A DNA stretch of 64,000 bases, taken from contig NC_087071.1 in assembly GCF_963678635.1 (NCBI RefSeq), forward strand, positions 40,875,797-40,939,796, written 5' to 3'. Below, in pieces: positions 10,972 through 22,481 of the stretch. The number at the start of each line of letters is the position of its first letter. Within the stretch, counting starts at the first letter, position 1. The position numbers were made by a program, and so were the translations under genes. The notes below the pieces were generated by a model. It was not told the DNA's origin. It ran no database searches and was given only the letters and a program-made list of their open reading frames with translations. Origin of the DNA: Symsagittifera roscoffensis. Lineage: Eukaryota > Xenacoelomorpha > Acoela > Convolutidae.

Positions 10972-11699
10972 CTTGAACTTTCAACAAAAATAATCTGTTC
11001 GACGTATGAAATAAAAAGAAAATAAGAGGTGGTAACAATTCTATGAAATAAATGGAAATGTTTTAATTTAATGGAGTTTAACAAGATGCATTATCTGATT
11101 TGTCTTCCTTACAAAATTGTCTTCCAGAAATGCAAAATCATCTTCATTTTGTAAATAAGTCAACAGCATCATTTCATTCTAGATTATCATTAGGTGTCTT
11201 CCAAACCTATCTTAGGGTATGCACTCTTTTCGAGTTAAATTTTAGAAGCTGAAAAAAAACATAATTGCTACCTTAATGGATACATTATCAACTGCAGACA
11301 CTTTTATAGGTTTAGCCCGTTTTTGGCAAGCGCAGAAATCTTGTATTATGAAAAAAAGTAAACTGTCATAACCGTTTTTCAAAGTCAAAAACTGATAAAA
11401 CAACATCACAATTACGCAAATCATTTTTTGAATGTGTGCCAATGAATAAAACTTTTTTTCCTTAATTGGTTTGCTTGTTGTTTGGTTTCTTTTTCTGGAA
11501 AACAGGCCACAGTTTTGCATTGTCGCTTTATGGTGGATTTTAGTTTTAAGTAGCCCAGCATAATAAAATTTTCCCCTCTCGATGAGATGGGCCAGTTGTA
11601 AAAAAAAAGTGTCAAGAGAAACTCAGAGTGCTCTATACTGATATCATAACGAGGCCAAACTGTGCATTTTGTGAAATTTAGGCGGAATTTTGTAGAGTC
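10972..11699. other. Unassigned spacer
   Basis: No gene or known repeat was recognised. Open frames on the minus strand here lack domain features, and one runs out of the adjoining microsatellite. Confidence 0.35.
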
Positions 11700-11796
11700 G
11701 TGTGTATGTATGTATGTATGTATGTATGTATGTATATATGTATGAATATATGTATGCATGTATGTATGTATGTATATACGTATATATGCCTGTATG

Positions 11797-11830
<34 letters not shown>

Positions 11831-11923
11831 TGTATGTATGTATGTATGTATGTATGTATGTATGTACGTATGTATGTATGTATGTATGTATGTATGTATG
11901 TATGTATGTATGTATCTATGTAT
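11700..11923. repeat. (TGTA)n microsatellite
   Basis: About 224 bp of tetranucleotide TGTA/GTAT repeats with scattered substitutions. It directly abuts the 3' LTR of copy A. The apparent open frames (MYVCMYVC...) are simple repeat translation. Confidence 0.97.
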
Positions 11924-12331
11924 TGAGTTATAACCGATGTGGTTAAATCATAGAGTAATTTCGGATAGGGTACACCGTCTGCTCGTCACGCTATCTTATT
12001 TTCGGCCGGATAGATTGGTGCAACTTCTTAGTCTAATACCGACCCGAATCTTACTCTTATACTTTCTAGTCTCGGTGTTTAATTAGTCTCTGCTAGGCTC
12101 AATAGATCTAGGGTATACTGGTTTATTGCGGCTGCTGAAGTTCTATTGGAGAGACAACTAGTTTCTAAGTTAAATTCAAATCTCTCTGGTGCTGAAATTA
12201 CAAGTAATTTAAGCACTTACAAATAAGTGGGTTGTTAGTTAGATGGATTATGATTGGTTAATATTAAATAATTTACAGTGGTAAAATATCCAATTTATCC
12301 AATCATAAAATATAGTTTAGATCAGGTTCCA
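11924..12331 (-). repeat. 3' LTR of copy A
   Basis: Read on the minus strand it starts TGGAACCTGATCTAAAC at 12331 and ends AACTCA at 11924 (408 bp). It matches the 410-bp LTR of copy C (49834-50243) almost throughout and differs in its first ~200 bp from the shorter B/solo type. The purine-rich GGATGGG immediately before it is the best candidate polypurine tract. Confidence 0.92.
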
Positions 12332-13473
12332 CCCATCCAGGTTTTACAGAGTTTTTAGAATTATCTTTCTGCAATTCAAAGGATGGATGTGTTGATCTAT
12401 ATACTGCAAGGTATGATTTACATTTTATAAAATTTTATTAGTTCGGTTTTTTAATCATGAATTTAGTTAGTTGTTTTCACAAAAGCATTTTGTTTTAGCT
12501 CGGTTATTTTGAAGAGTTACTCACACTTGAGTACCTCTTATTAAAAATAGAAGTGTGGTCACAAAGCGTGGATGTAGCGCGGTGGGTTAGGCCGGCTATA
12601 GAGCATGCTCAGGACGTCCTCTCTGGTGGGTTAGGCCAGGAGTGGGAGTATGATTTCGTGCTGTTTCTTTGAGAGGTCCTGTTATGTGATAACGTTTTAT
12701 GTTGGGTTTATGTTCGTTCTTCTTATGTTTCTTTGGTTGTGTCCTTTTTTCAAAAATCAAATTGTTTTGGTATTGGTTTGTCTTGCGACTTTTTTGTGTT
12801 TTATTATTTCTTTCTTAGACTTTTGAATAGTCTTTAAAAGAATAAATTATCCAGTTTGAAACTGGTTAATTCGGTTTGGGTACCGTTGGTTTTCTTTTCT
12901 TAGTCATGCTGTTATTTTATGATTTGTGGTGTTTAGTAAGCTGCGTTGGTTAGTTTGGTTTAGTATATAATTCCTTTCCAACCGAGTTAAAGGAAAGTAT
13001 GAAACTTGTTATCGCGTGTTAGAGTTGTTGAGTGTTAAAACTTGAAACTCAAAATCATTATTTAAACAATTCTTCGTGGGCGAGCTGTGCGAGTTTGGAT
13101 AGAATTCTTGTGCGAGTGAATGAAAATATCAAAAGGTTAGTACTGCATTTTCATTTTATCAATTTATTACATAGAATTTCAAATTTACTGTTTTTTTTGG
13201 GAAAATTTAAAGTTATAAATTTTCATCGTAATTAAGTTTACTGCTTCATGGGGAAACAATTTATAAATTAATTTACTATATTTGGTATGAATTTTATTAT
13301 ATTATTTTGTGCAAAATATTAATGAATTTAGAAGAATTTTAACAAGTTTATTTTTTTTTTCTATTTTTTTGCAGATGATCGTGGTATGAAGACTAGAAAT
13401 GTAAAAGAAACATGAATAAAGAATGGTTAGTACTAATTTAAATTTATTAGTTAAGAATATTTTTAAATTATAC
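12332..13473 (-). other. 3' non-coding region of copy A
   Basis: About 1.1 kb between the last open frame and the LTR, with no coding frame in element sense. Near its LTR end, 12571-12640 reads on the opposite strand GATGTAGCGCGGTGGGTTAG, followed ~50 nt later by another GGTGGGTTAGGCC. A related block is at the same place in copy B (46111-46182, opposite orientation as expected). The A-box-like TAGCGCGGTGG recalls tRNA-derived SINE heads, but no B-box was found. Confidence 0.5.
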
Positions 13474-15610
13474 TTACCTGTTAATCGTCTGGGAAAAAAC
13501 CGTGGGGAAGATGTCGTGTATCATGTCCGATGTTGTTAGTAATTTTGCTAGTATGCGAATGATGTTTTTAGTTTGGAGCAATGGCCAAAGCAATTGAAGT
13601 GCTTTAATGGTTTTTAGTTCTTCGGTGCCTACTGCAAACTCATAAGGTGTGTTTTGAATGAGGTTATATATTTTGTGATTATATTTAGTATTGTGAATGA
13701 ATTCTAATATTGGGATTTCTAAAGGCTGGATAAATTCATGTGGGATAAGGAAGGGTCTGGATTCTTCGGCGTTAAAGGTCTTCGTGATGGGACAAAATAT
13801 ATACATTTGTGTTACTGGGTCATAATTGCGGAGGATGCCGTGGAGGTTAGTATCCTTGATGCAATAAGTGAAATTCAGAAAAAATGGTGAAATGTACTTC
13901 CAGTTAAGAAACTGAAAACGATGGTGTGGTTGTCTTGATGGAGTATGTAAATCAAAATGATTTTGTAGGAAGCGATAGTATGTATATGTATGAGTCTGTT
14001 TAGTGCGTAACATAATGTCGTGTGAACAGTGCAAATCGCGTTCATGTGGTGCAAGGAAGTGAAAGGTTAGTGAAATTAACTGAAATTTGTCTTTAAAACT
14101 TTCGTAAGCTTGAATATCATTTAGTGCTTCAGAAATGATGTGATCATATTTTCTATCAAAAATATTATGTGTGAATACATATGACGTTTTGATGAAAAAT
14201 TTTTATGTTAGTTGTGGGTTAGCGAAGCGGTCGTCATCTAGAAATTGGTCTTGATTAGTTCGGATGATATTATGGTCGTAATATTCTATTGTAAATTCGT
14301 TAGCACGAGGTGCAGTGAATGTTTTTAGTAATTTTTTATATCCTACATAAGAAAAATGTCTAGGTGTTAGTGTTGCGGTGAGTCTATATATCATATTTTT
14401 ATTTTTTTTCTATATCGTCATGAGTACTAGATAGTGGCAGGCAAAGGGGATTAGTAAAATGGTAATATGCTGTCCAGTGAAGTGTGGGCATTAAAACATG
14501 TTCATCTACAAAACTACGTGTGTCGTTAGTGTCGTTAGGTGTGTTTAATGTATATTGTGGGAATGAGGGTAAGGTGACTGCTAGAAAATCTTTCGTGTTG
14601 GTGTGTTGTGGATGATTAATATTTTCGCAGGCTGTTCCTGGTTTGGTCGGGAATGGATGGTTCGGGAATTTCCTTTTAAAAGTGCGATAAGCTCGGTTAG
14701 TGCTATTAGATGTTTCGGTGGATGTGGATGATTGTGCTAATGATGCAGTGTAAGCTGAGGAGTGTGTAGGAGTAGGTGGGTTTGAGGATTCTATTGTGGA
14801 TGAAATTTGATGTATGGTGAGGGTGTTAGGGTGTATTAACTGTTGTTGTAGGGTGATAAAATTATCGAGTTCCTGGGAAATTTGGGGGGTATCGGGAGAA
14901 TTATTAGATGATCGGTCGGAAGGAAGTGGAGAGTAGGTTGGGGTTACTTGCGAAGCATAAGAAGGAGTGGAAACGGATGGGAGTGAATTATTTGGTGGGA
15001 TTGGTTGAAAAGGGAGTTTTGAAAAAAAAACTGAGGAGTTGGTTTGAAAATTATTGGATGGAGATGGTTCGGAGTCTGCAAATTCGTCAGGGGTTTCCAT
15101 GTTAGGGTTATTAAGTTGTGAGATGGAGTATAAAACTGAAATATCTGAGTTAGTATCCGAATTCGTGCTTGATGATATATTAATAGTTGGGAAATCGGGT
15201 GGTGGGAAAGCAAAAAGTGGGATTATTGGGATTGGAGTGTGGAGGTTGGTTGGGTGGGAATTTGAGCGGTGTCATCGTGGGCTAAAGTTTTTGGCTCATC
15301 GTGGGCTAAAAAAATGATTATTTTGAGACTGAAAAGCGGTGGTATGGGGTTGTTCTATAATTTGTTCATATGTATTATCGTCTTGTGAATGATGTGTCAT
15401 TATATGTTGTATGGGACTTTGCGATATATTTGGTCTAAAATTTGGGTTATGTGTTATTGCTAGGTTTCGGAAATTACGTGGGACTAAGGATAATGGATGG
15501 TTATGTGGTAGGGGTGGCAACTGTGGTGCGGTAGGTGTTACTTCTATGTTATTATGTTCTTCTTCGTACGTGTTCTGTCTTGTCGCTATTTTTGTATTAT
15601 ATTCTTTTAT
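13474..15610 (-). pseudogene. Long C-terminal extension of the env-position frame (copy A)
   Basis: Downstream of the terminal hydrophobic segment the same reading frame goes on after a single TAA at about 15608-15610. Copy B has CAA at the aligned codon, so the stop is a mutation in A and the two parts were one frame. The extension is Pro/Ser/Thr/Asn-rich at first (segments ending at 15296 and spanning 15271-14399), then more ordered and aromatic-rich (14394-14203 and 14034-13474). A duplicated 'TTTAGCCCACGATGA' near 15270-15310 breaks the frame. The block containing EFTIEYYDHN aligns with FSINHCDHAV in copy B, so it belongs to the family. In an Env it would be a cytoplasmic tail of roughly 600 residues. 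No domain recognised. It could instead be a separate downstream gene fused by chance, but the shared frame argues for continuity. Confidence 0.55.
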
Positions 15611-18505
15611 TTATGCGTCTAGAAGAATTTTGTTTATTGATGAAGAAAAAATTCCAAAAAATCCTGCAAATAGTATGCGTGCTACACTTGCTTGTCTATT
15701 TACTTGTGTGTGTATAGCGCATGTGTTATAGATTCCTTTTAAAAGTGAAAAAAGAAATCCTATAAAGTTAGACATTGCGTATAGGATAGTTAATTTTTCT
15801 AAGATGTAATAGGGCCATCCTAGAAAATCAAGAATTTCATTTTTTAGGGTAACAAAGCTAAAAATATTTGTAGGTGAAATATCTTGTGGTCTGTATTTTT
15901 CACCGTTTAGATATATATAGTCTTTAATGTCTTTGAAATATCCGCTATAATCTTGTGTATAAATATCTGCAAATCCTGCTGTTTCGACAAGTTTTCGTAA
16001 ATTATGATCAATTGATTGTCTTTGTATAGTGTCCATTTGTGTTAACAATTCTTGGAATTGTTGTGTTCTAATGTGGTGTTGGATATCTGATTTTGAATAT
16101 ATTCCAATTGATTGTAAATCAATATTTGGATTACGAGCAATAGCTCTGATGCTTTCGGGTGAAATTTTTTGAGTGATTGCATTAACGTAGGGTATGGAGT
16201 AAGAAGATAATATTTATCTTCATCAGGGTTCAATTGTACTTCATTGTGGCTATTTTTTGATCCAAATTGGACTGCGGTATCCCAAAAATATGTTCGTCTT
16301 GAAAGTGTGTCAACAAAATGTACCTTATTTTTATAAAATATAGGGATTCTTTTATAGCAGCCTTTATCTTCAAAAAGATATAGTGGTGATACTTTTTTGG
16401 TACAAGTATAAAACCATAAAATGTTTCCTTCGTAGTCTAGAAAATTTGATCTATTTCCTGACAATAAATATCCTGCGTAGGGTATTTTTAATACTGCTAG
16501 TGCAAGTGATTGTAGGATTTGTGTCCTTTCTAATTCGCATAGTTGGTGAAGTGTTTCTAATTCGGAGAGTGATATTTCTTGAAAAATTCGACTAATCGTG
16601 TAGTCTAATCAAAGTAGATATCATAGTGGATATTACCAAAATAACTGTTCATCATTAGTGATAGTTCTTGTAAACGTGTACTTCTAGTGTCATGTGGCTT
16701 TAGTTTTCCACCAGGTTGACCATTGCTTTTTTGAAAGTTAACTGGTATATACGATGTTCCTTCGTTTAGAGGGTGACCTGTGGCATAAGGGTCAAATTTT
16801 ATTTTTCCAGTGGTCATGTCGAAACCTTTTTCGTATTCAACTAGTATTTCAGAATATTGTGTTTTGTAAAGTGGGTTCCTGTATTTGCATGCGATTTCTG
16901 TTTCTTGATATATTTGAAAACGTGTTAATTTATTTTCTAAATTATGGATATTTCGGAAATCAGTACTTTGTTTTCGTGATGGATGGACTTGTTCATTGGA
17001 ATTGGTTCTATAAAATATTTTTCGTGAAATTTTATCATTCGAGCGTGTATTTTTACTACTTGAAATGTTGTGCATGTATCTTCGGGAAACCAAACAATTG
17101 TTGCTTGTGTCCGTGTTGTAGGATCACAATAACCTTGATCGTTTTTACAAGGTAATCTATTGTGTTGTCGGATAAATCTCGTGTGATTTGTATTTTTTTG
17201 AGTTGTATTTTCCAATCGAAAAACATTATTTCTGGATATCCTTTATTTTTGTGTCTGCTTTGCAGTATGATGGATTATTTATTCCAATGTGTGGCATCCA
17301 GTGCTTATCGTGTATGTCATAAGTTAATCTTCCGTGTGCGCCGTCGTATGGGTATTTTTCATCTAGTTTTATATGTCCTTGATATCTTTCAAGTTCTACT
17401 TGATGCACAGAATCGGCAAAGACTTGAAAATACACTAGTTTTCTGTCGGTGTTTTTTTTTGTGATATTTAGTCTAAGTAGTTCGTTTTTACAATCATCGG
17501 GATTTAGATGTAGAAGTCGTTCTATATTACTTTGGTAGAATGATTCGTGGTCAAGTCGGTTTTTATTTCCGTTTGAAACTTGTGAACAATGTACTTTTTT
17601 TCGGAAAATGTTGCTGTAATTTTATATCCTGCGACTGTTGTTGCTCGGGCTTTTGAATACAGTGTCGCTTTTACATTTGTAGTTTCTAAAGCTTGTGGTT
17701 CTGTTTCGCATTGTGATACTTGATTTATTGCATATTTGTGTAGTGTTTTTCGTTCATTTTCTTCACAATCGTAGTGTGTTACTAATAAGTACTGGGGTCC
17801 AGTGCAAGGACAAGGATTTGTGTTCTGATCGGAAAATATTAGAAAAAAGATTTGTTTCTGGTAGTGATGATGATGTTGTTGTATCCGTAGAAATATCAAT
17901 TGGGTCATTTATTAAATTTGGTTCACCTTGTGTGAATGAGTGTGATGTCCAATATGGTAGTCGTGATGTTTGGTTGGGGGGTTAAAGGGATTGTTACGTA
18001 TTTGTTCAGATGTTGGTGTTGAACCTAAGTAATCTGAGGGTATACTTGAGGTGCTACATTGTGAAAGAAGTGTAGGGGTTTCTGGTAATGTGCTATTTGG
18101 GTTTTCTGGAGTAATTGGTGATGGGGATTGGGGTATATCAAAATGAACTCGGGGGGTTTGAAAATTTCTATTTCGTCGTGGATGTATAATTTGTCTAGTT
18201 ATTTCAATAATATTTTGATTTTGACTTATGTGTCTTATTTTACTTAATTCTTGTGGTAATGTTGGGTATAAATTATATGTTGGTTCACTTAGGGGTGCTT
18301 GTCGCTGAACTGGTTCTAATGGTTCGGATAAGCGAGCGTGTCGTTCTTCAAATGTGTATGGGTTATCTTGGAAAGAAATTCGTGTGGATGTTTGGGGGTT
18401 TTGGGTAGTTGTAGGTATTGTCGGGTTTTCTTGGGATGATGTCGGTGAAGACTGATTGTGTGATTGTTGGTTAGCAATTTTTGAAAGTATTCTGATTGCT
18501 TTTTC
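15611..18505 (-). pseudogene. Env-position glycoprotein-like frame (copy A)
   Basis: It begins after the membrane ORF with about 170 codons rich in Ser, Pro, Thr and Gln that contain no Met (to about 17930). A Cys-containing ectodomain-like part follows (17908-16042), then a C-terminal stretch with two hydrophobic segments (about 15800-15650) of the kind expected for a membrane-proximal region and anchor. Breaks: frameshifts near 17520, 17220, 16600 and 16460-16050, and a deletion of about 500 bp near 17865 relative to copy C. Position after integrase, size, Cys content and anchor all support an envelope role. I cannot assign it to a known fusion-protein class by eye. Lack of a start codon suggests expression from a spliced mRNA. 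Confidence 0.6.
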
Positions 18506-18694
18506 CTAGTGAAAAAATTTATGTTTATTGTAGTATTCTTCAAGGAAAAGAATTAAAAGGATTATTGCTAAGGCGAATGTGATTATTGCCTTTTTTATAA
18601 ATTTGCACATTGTCAATATTAGGGATGATAAAAATGTTATAAAAATTACAAATAGTAAAAAAATATCTGTTCTACTAAAAATTGTTCGTATCAT
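18506..18694 (-). CDS. 62-codon hydrophobic membrane ORF upstream of env (copy A)
   Basis: An intact small frame begins MIRTIFSRTDIFLLFVIF. It has two hydrophobic stretches (about residues 11-29 and 36-52) separated by a short KFIKK loop, and a charged end. Copy C has the same start (60626) and a stop at the aligned place; copy B has a stop there too. The stop TAG lies in TTTTTTCACTAG, which also looks like a 3' splice site, and the env frame follows in the same phase. It may be a free small membrane protein, or the signal-anchor of env reached by stop readthrough. Alternatively the AG may serve as the env splice acceptor. Confidence 0.5.
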   Translation of the reverse strand: MIRTIFSRTDIFLLFVIFITFLSSLILTMCKFIKKAIITFALAIILLILFLEEYYNKHKFFH

Positions 18695-19520
18695 TTAAAT
18701 AAACTTTGGGTTATCGTACCTGTGAATATGGTCAATGATTTGGGAAAGTTGGAAGTATATTTCAAATAGGGAGTAGAAAATTTAAAAAATATTGCAAAAA
18801 ATGATTAAAAATATTATAAAAGCTTCAAAGGTATCAAAGAGAAATATGAATAAAAGTTTAAGTATTGTGAAAAAGTTTATGAAAAAGTTGAAAATTGGTT
18901 TTTTAAAGATATTGACTGATCGAGAGAAGAGCATTTAAGAAATGGTTTCTTGGTCGAATATTTTTTGTTGTTTGGGGCGATTTTCAAGTGTGGTCGAGTT
19001 ATTTATTGATTTTTTGACAAGTGGGTTGAGTTTTGTGAAAAGTTGTTGGGGGCTAATTTTATGGTTTTTGGGAGGTCCTCTTTGCTTTATTTTTATTTGT
19101 CAGGTGATCTGGGGTATTTTTGAGATTTTTGTACTTTAGGCCAAATGAATACGGTCGTATTTTTACTTTAGGCTAAATTACCATTTTTGGTTGGAGGGTT
19201 TTGAGGTCTAAGTTGGGAAAAGATTGTTGATCTTTGCGTTATTAGATAAGGGAGGGTTATGATATTATGGTGGTATTTATTTTAGTTGTCAAGTCTGAGT
19301 GGTTTGCTTATTTTTGACCTGGAGGTTGTAAAGTTATAGTTATAGATATGCCTGGAGTTTAATATCTTTTGTCTAATAGGTTGGTGTTATAGTTATAGAA
19401 GGTGACGGATTGAATGAATCCTATTGGCTGAATTTGAACTAGAATTGTTGCGTGTTTTGTCAGCATGTGATTTTGAAAAATGAAGATTCAATATGATCGA
19501 GAGGTGCGAGGATTTTAAAA
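18695..19520 (-). other. Conserved non-coding spacer between integrase and env (copy A)
   Basis: About 0.8 kb with no sense reading frame. It is nonetheless nearly colinear with 59820-60625 of copy C, including ATGCTGACAAA, CAGCCAATAGGATTCA and CATATCTATAACTATAAC. This may hold the env splice acceptor region or an internal promoter. An antisense 65-codon frame (18942-19139, plus strand) is open in both A and C. Confidence 0.55.
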
Positions 19521-20980
19521 TTAAAGTTGTTTTAGAAATTCAACTTTCTTTAATATTTTAGATTGTGGGATGAATGTTTTGTAGTTTTTACGTGGTTGAT
19601 TTCTAAGTCGTGATGATTCTCTATTTTCTGATTTCTCGACTTGTTCTTGTGGTAAAATTTTTTCTATCATTTTCCTATTTTTCCTTTCTTTTTGAGGTAT
19701 TTTTTGATCTAGCTTTTTTGAATTGTTTTGAGTTGTAGTTGGTTTTGTATTTTGTTTTCCATGATGAATGTCGTTTTGTTCATCTATTTCTTTTTCCGTA
19801 TGTGGATGATTTTGAATAATTTTTAAACCTGTGAAAGAATATAATTGAGTTAATTCGCGTAGTGCGTACTCTTTTGGGTAGTAAGGCAATAGATTGTTCC
19901 GATGTTGAACAATTTCTTTTTGGTTTGAATCGGTGATTTTATATGTTACGTCAGTGGGTTTGGCAATTAGTGGTATGGTCCTTTGCGAAGGGGTTGTAAT
20001 TTTTTAGAAATTCCTTTTTGTGTATTAAAATTAGGTATTAAGACATCTGTTCCAATTTTTAAATCTGAGGCTGGTGTAAAGCGTGAATTAATTTGTTCGC
20101 TAATGTTTTGCCTTTGTAACAATTTTTTTGTTACTCTTTGGTAAATTTCATTGTGTTTTTTATCTCTACTTAAAATCCATTTGGTGTGTGTGCCGGAGGC
20201 TAATTTAAGGATTTGTGGGTGATGAAAATGATCTTCATCATGCGTGTGTAAAGGTAGGTTATAACAAACTGAGTCTTTATTTGGTTGGCAATAACCTTGT
20301 GCATTTTTATGAGAGTTTGCTGTCAACATAATTGGTTTACGTGGCTTTTGATTAAAAACCATTTCGTATGGTGACATTCCTAGAGTTGTCGTAATTTGTG
20401 AATTATATGCTAAGGGAAATAATTTTACATCTGCTGACCATTCTGTGTATCTTCTATCATTTCCATTTATGATACATCTAAGATATTCTTGTAGTGAACG
20501 GTTCATACCTTCGACTAAAACGTTTGACCAAGGTGCATGAGATGTACGTGGTTTATGTTTGATGTTATATAAGTGATATAGTGTGATGATTTCATTATTT
20601 ATGAATTCTGTACCGTTATCTGTAACTAAGATTTCGGGTAATCCAAATTTAGCTATCCAGTGTTCATAAAGTGTTGTGTAAGCATAATAAGCATTACAAT
20701 GTGGTACTGGGTTGAGTGCTACATAATGTGTAAATACATCAACAATTACCATAAGGTAGGAGTTTCCTTCAGAGGATGGTGAAATTGGTCTTTTTGTATC
20801 GAATGAAATACGATGGTTAAAATATAAACTTTGTCCTTTAAAATCTTGTTTTTGTGCTATTCGTTTTTGATTTGGATAAGGTTTATTTAGCTGACATATT
20901 ATACAATCATTGCATAATGCTTTTATCCAAATTGGTGCATATTTGCATTCTAGTCGGGGTGATGTTTCGTCTTTTGCAAG
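19521..20980 (-). pseudogene. Integrase (copy A)
   Basis: The longest piece is 20752-19967, opening in the catalytic core: IVDVFTHYVALNP, then VTDNGTEF, then the Glu in LVEGMNRSLQEYL, giving the D,D,E triad. The C-terminal part reaches LRKGPYH, the GPY motif typical of Ty3/gypsy and retroviral integrases. A frameshift at about 19965 puts the end of the module (LPYYPKEYALREL and a Lys/Gln-rich tail) in the next frame (19889-19521). The zinc-binding N-terminal domain lies in broken frames at about 20980-20800. The core is otherwise well preserved, with all three catalytic residues present. Confidence 0.9.
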
Positions 20981-21600
20981 TTAAAATTTTATATTTTTTG
21001 TTATTTCAACTGTAGTTTTTCGTAATTCAGGTGGTGTATTTCGACTCAATGTATCTGGTAATGCAAGATTCTTTCCTGCTGTCCAAACTATATGTAAGTT
21101 TGGAAATTTCATTAGAATTAATTGAAATCTATAAACTCGGTGATTTGGATTTGACTTTTGTGTGAAGAGAAAAATGATTGGTTTATGATCTGTGAATAGA
21201 ACTGTTGGATGTTTTGATCCAAGTATCAGAAATTCATATTCTGTAAGTGTATAAATTATAGCTGTACATTCTCTCATTAGAGTTGAGAGTCGTAGCTCTG
21301 CTTGAGTGAATAATCGGGAATTTGCTGATATAAGGTTCATTTTCTTTGTAACTATGTGATTGTAGTAATGCATCGCTGATGCCAAAATTTGAAGCATCGC
21401 ACATTGCATAGAATGGTTGATTTGGATCTGGAATTGTGTTTGAAATTTGTTCAGTTAAAAGTTTTTTAATTTCTTCGAATCGTGTTTGATGTTCAGTGGT
21501 CCATTTAAAATTATTTTGTTGTCTGAGGATAATATAGAACGGTCTTAAATATGATTGCATTTTATAAACGTACTTGCTTAAGAAATTTAACATTCCAAGG
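20981..21600 (-). pseudogene. RNase H (copy A)
   Basis: Two overlapping frames (21593-21234 and 21409-20981) make up the domain. The first has the connection region and FYAMCDASNFGI; the second has MRECTAIIYTLTEYE, LFTDHKPIIF and LALPDTLSR, the usual Ty3/gypsy RNase H landmarks (Asp, Glu, Asp, Asp). A frameshift around 21370 separates them. The second frame ends at a stop at 20981 where copy C runs on. Confidence 0.85.
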
Positions 21601-22479
21601 AATTCTTGGATTTTCTTTTTGTTTGTTGGTGGTTGAAGTTTTTGAATAGCATCAATGCGTGATTTTAATGGAGTGATTGTGTTTTTTTTCTATATTATGT
21701 CCTAAAAATTTAACTCGTGTCAAAACGAAGTGTGATTTATCGGGAGCGGCCTTCAGATTTTCGTTCTGAAGTATTTTATGATAGTGCTCTGAAACTGTAA
21801 ACATTTCTCCTTTTGTTTGTGATTGCATAAAAACATCATCCAAATAGGTGATTGCGTTTTTCTTGAGTATTAGTGGTCTAAAAATTTTACTCATAAAAGC
21901 TGAAAATGCTGCTGGTTCTATGGAAATTCCATAGAATAGGCGATTAAATTCATATTGTTGATTTCCAATAACAAATTGTGTTAAACGTCATGATTGTTCA
22001 TCTAGTGGCATTTGATTGTATGCACTATTCATATCTGCGTTTGTAAAGTATTTTCCATTTATTTTTGTTAAGATTACTTGTATTGGTTCAATAGGCCAAT
22101 TGCATTTCGATTCGTCAATTAGTGAATTGAGGTATCTAGCGTCTAAAACTGTTTTTAATGATTCTCCTTTTGCTAGAATGATAACAGGGTTGATAAAAGT
22201 GTTACCTTTTGGTTGTTCTTCTTTATTTACTGGTGAGATAATTTTGTATTGTTCTAAAATATCAAGTATTCTATTTATTTTGTCGTGTAAATGAATTGGT
22301 ACTTTACTAGCTCTTTGTTTTTTGAAAACTGCGTCAGGTTTTAACGGGAGATGTAGTGATGAACTGATTTTTCCAACGTCAAATTTTGATGTTGCGTAGA
22401 CTGTTGAATATTTTAACCGTTGTTTTGCTAATTTGTCAAATTCGATTTGTGTAGTTTGTGAGTGTTCAAAATTAAACAT
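21601..22479 (-). pseudogene. Reverse transcriptase (copy A)
   Basis: 22479-21988 carries the fingers and first palm part (PVNKEEQPKGNTFINPVIIL, then YFTNADMNSAYNQMPLDE, with the first catalytic Asp). 21894-21652 carries ITYLDDVFMQ with the YxDD catalytic pair and FLGHNIEKK. Between them CGA is changed to TGA (Arg in copy C). A one-T loss just upstream of 22479 shifts it out of frame with the protease part. Confidence 0.9.
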
Positions 22480-22481
22480 CG

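Noticed and set aside
11700..11946. Long plus-strand frames reading MYVCMYVC
   Set aside because: They are translations of a (TGTA)n microsatellite, open in all frames.
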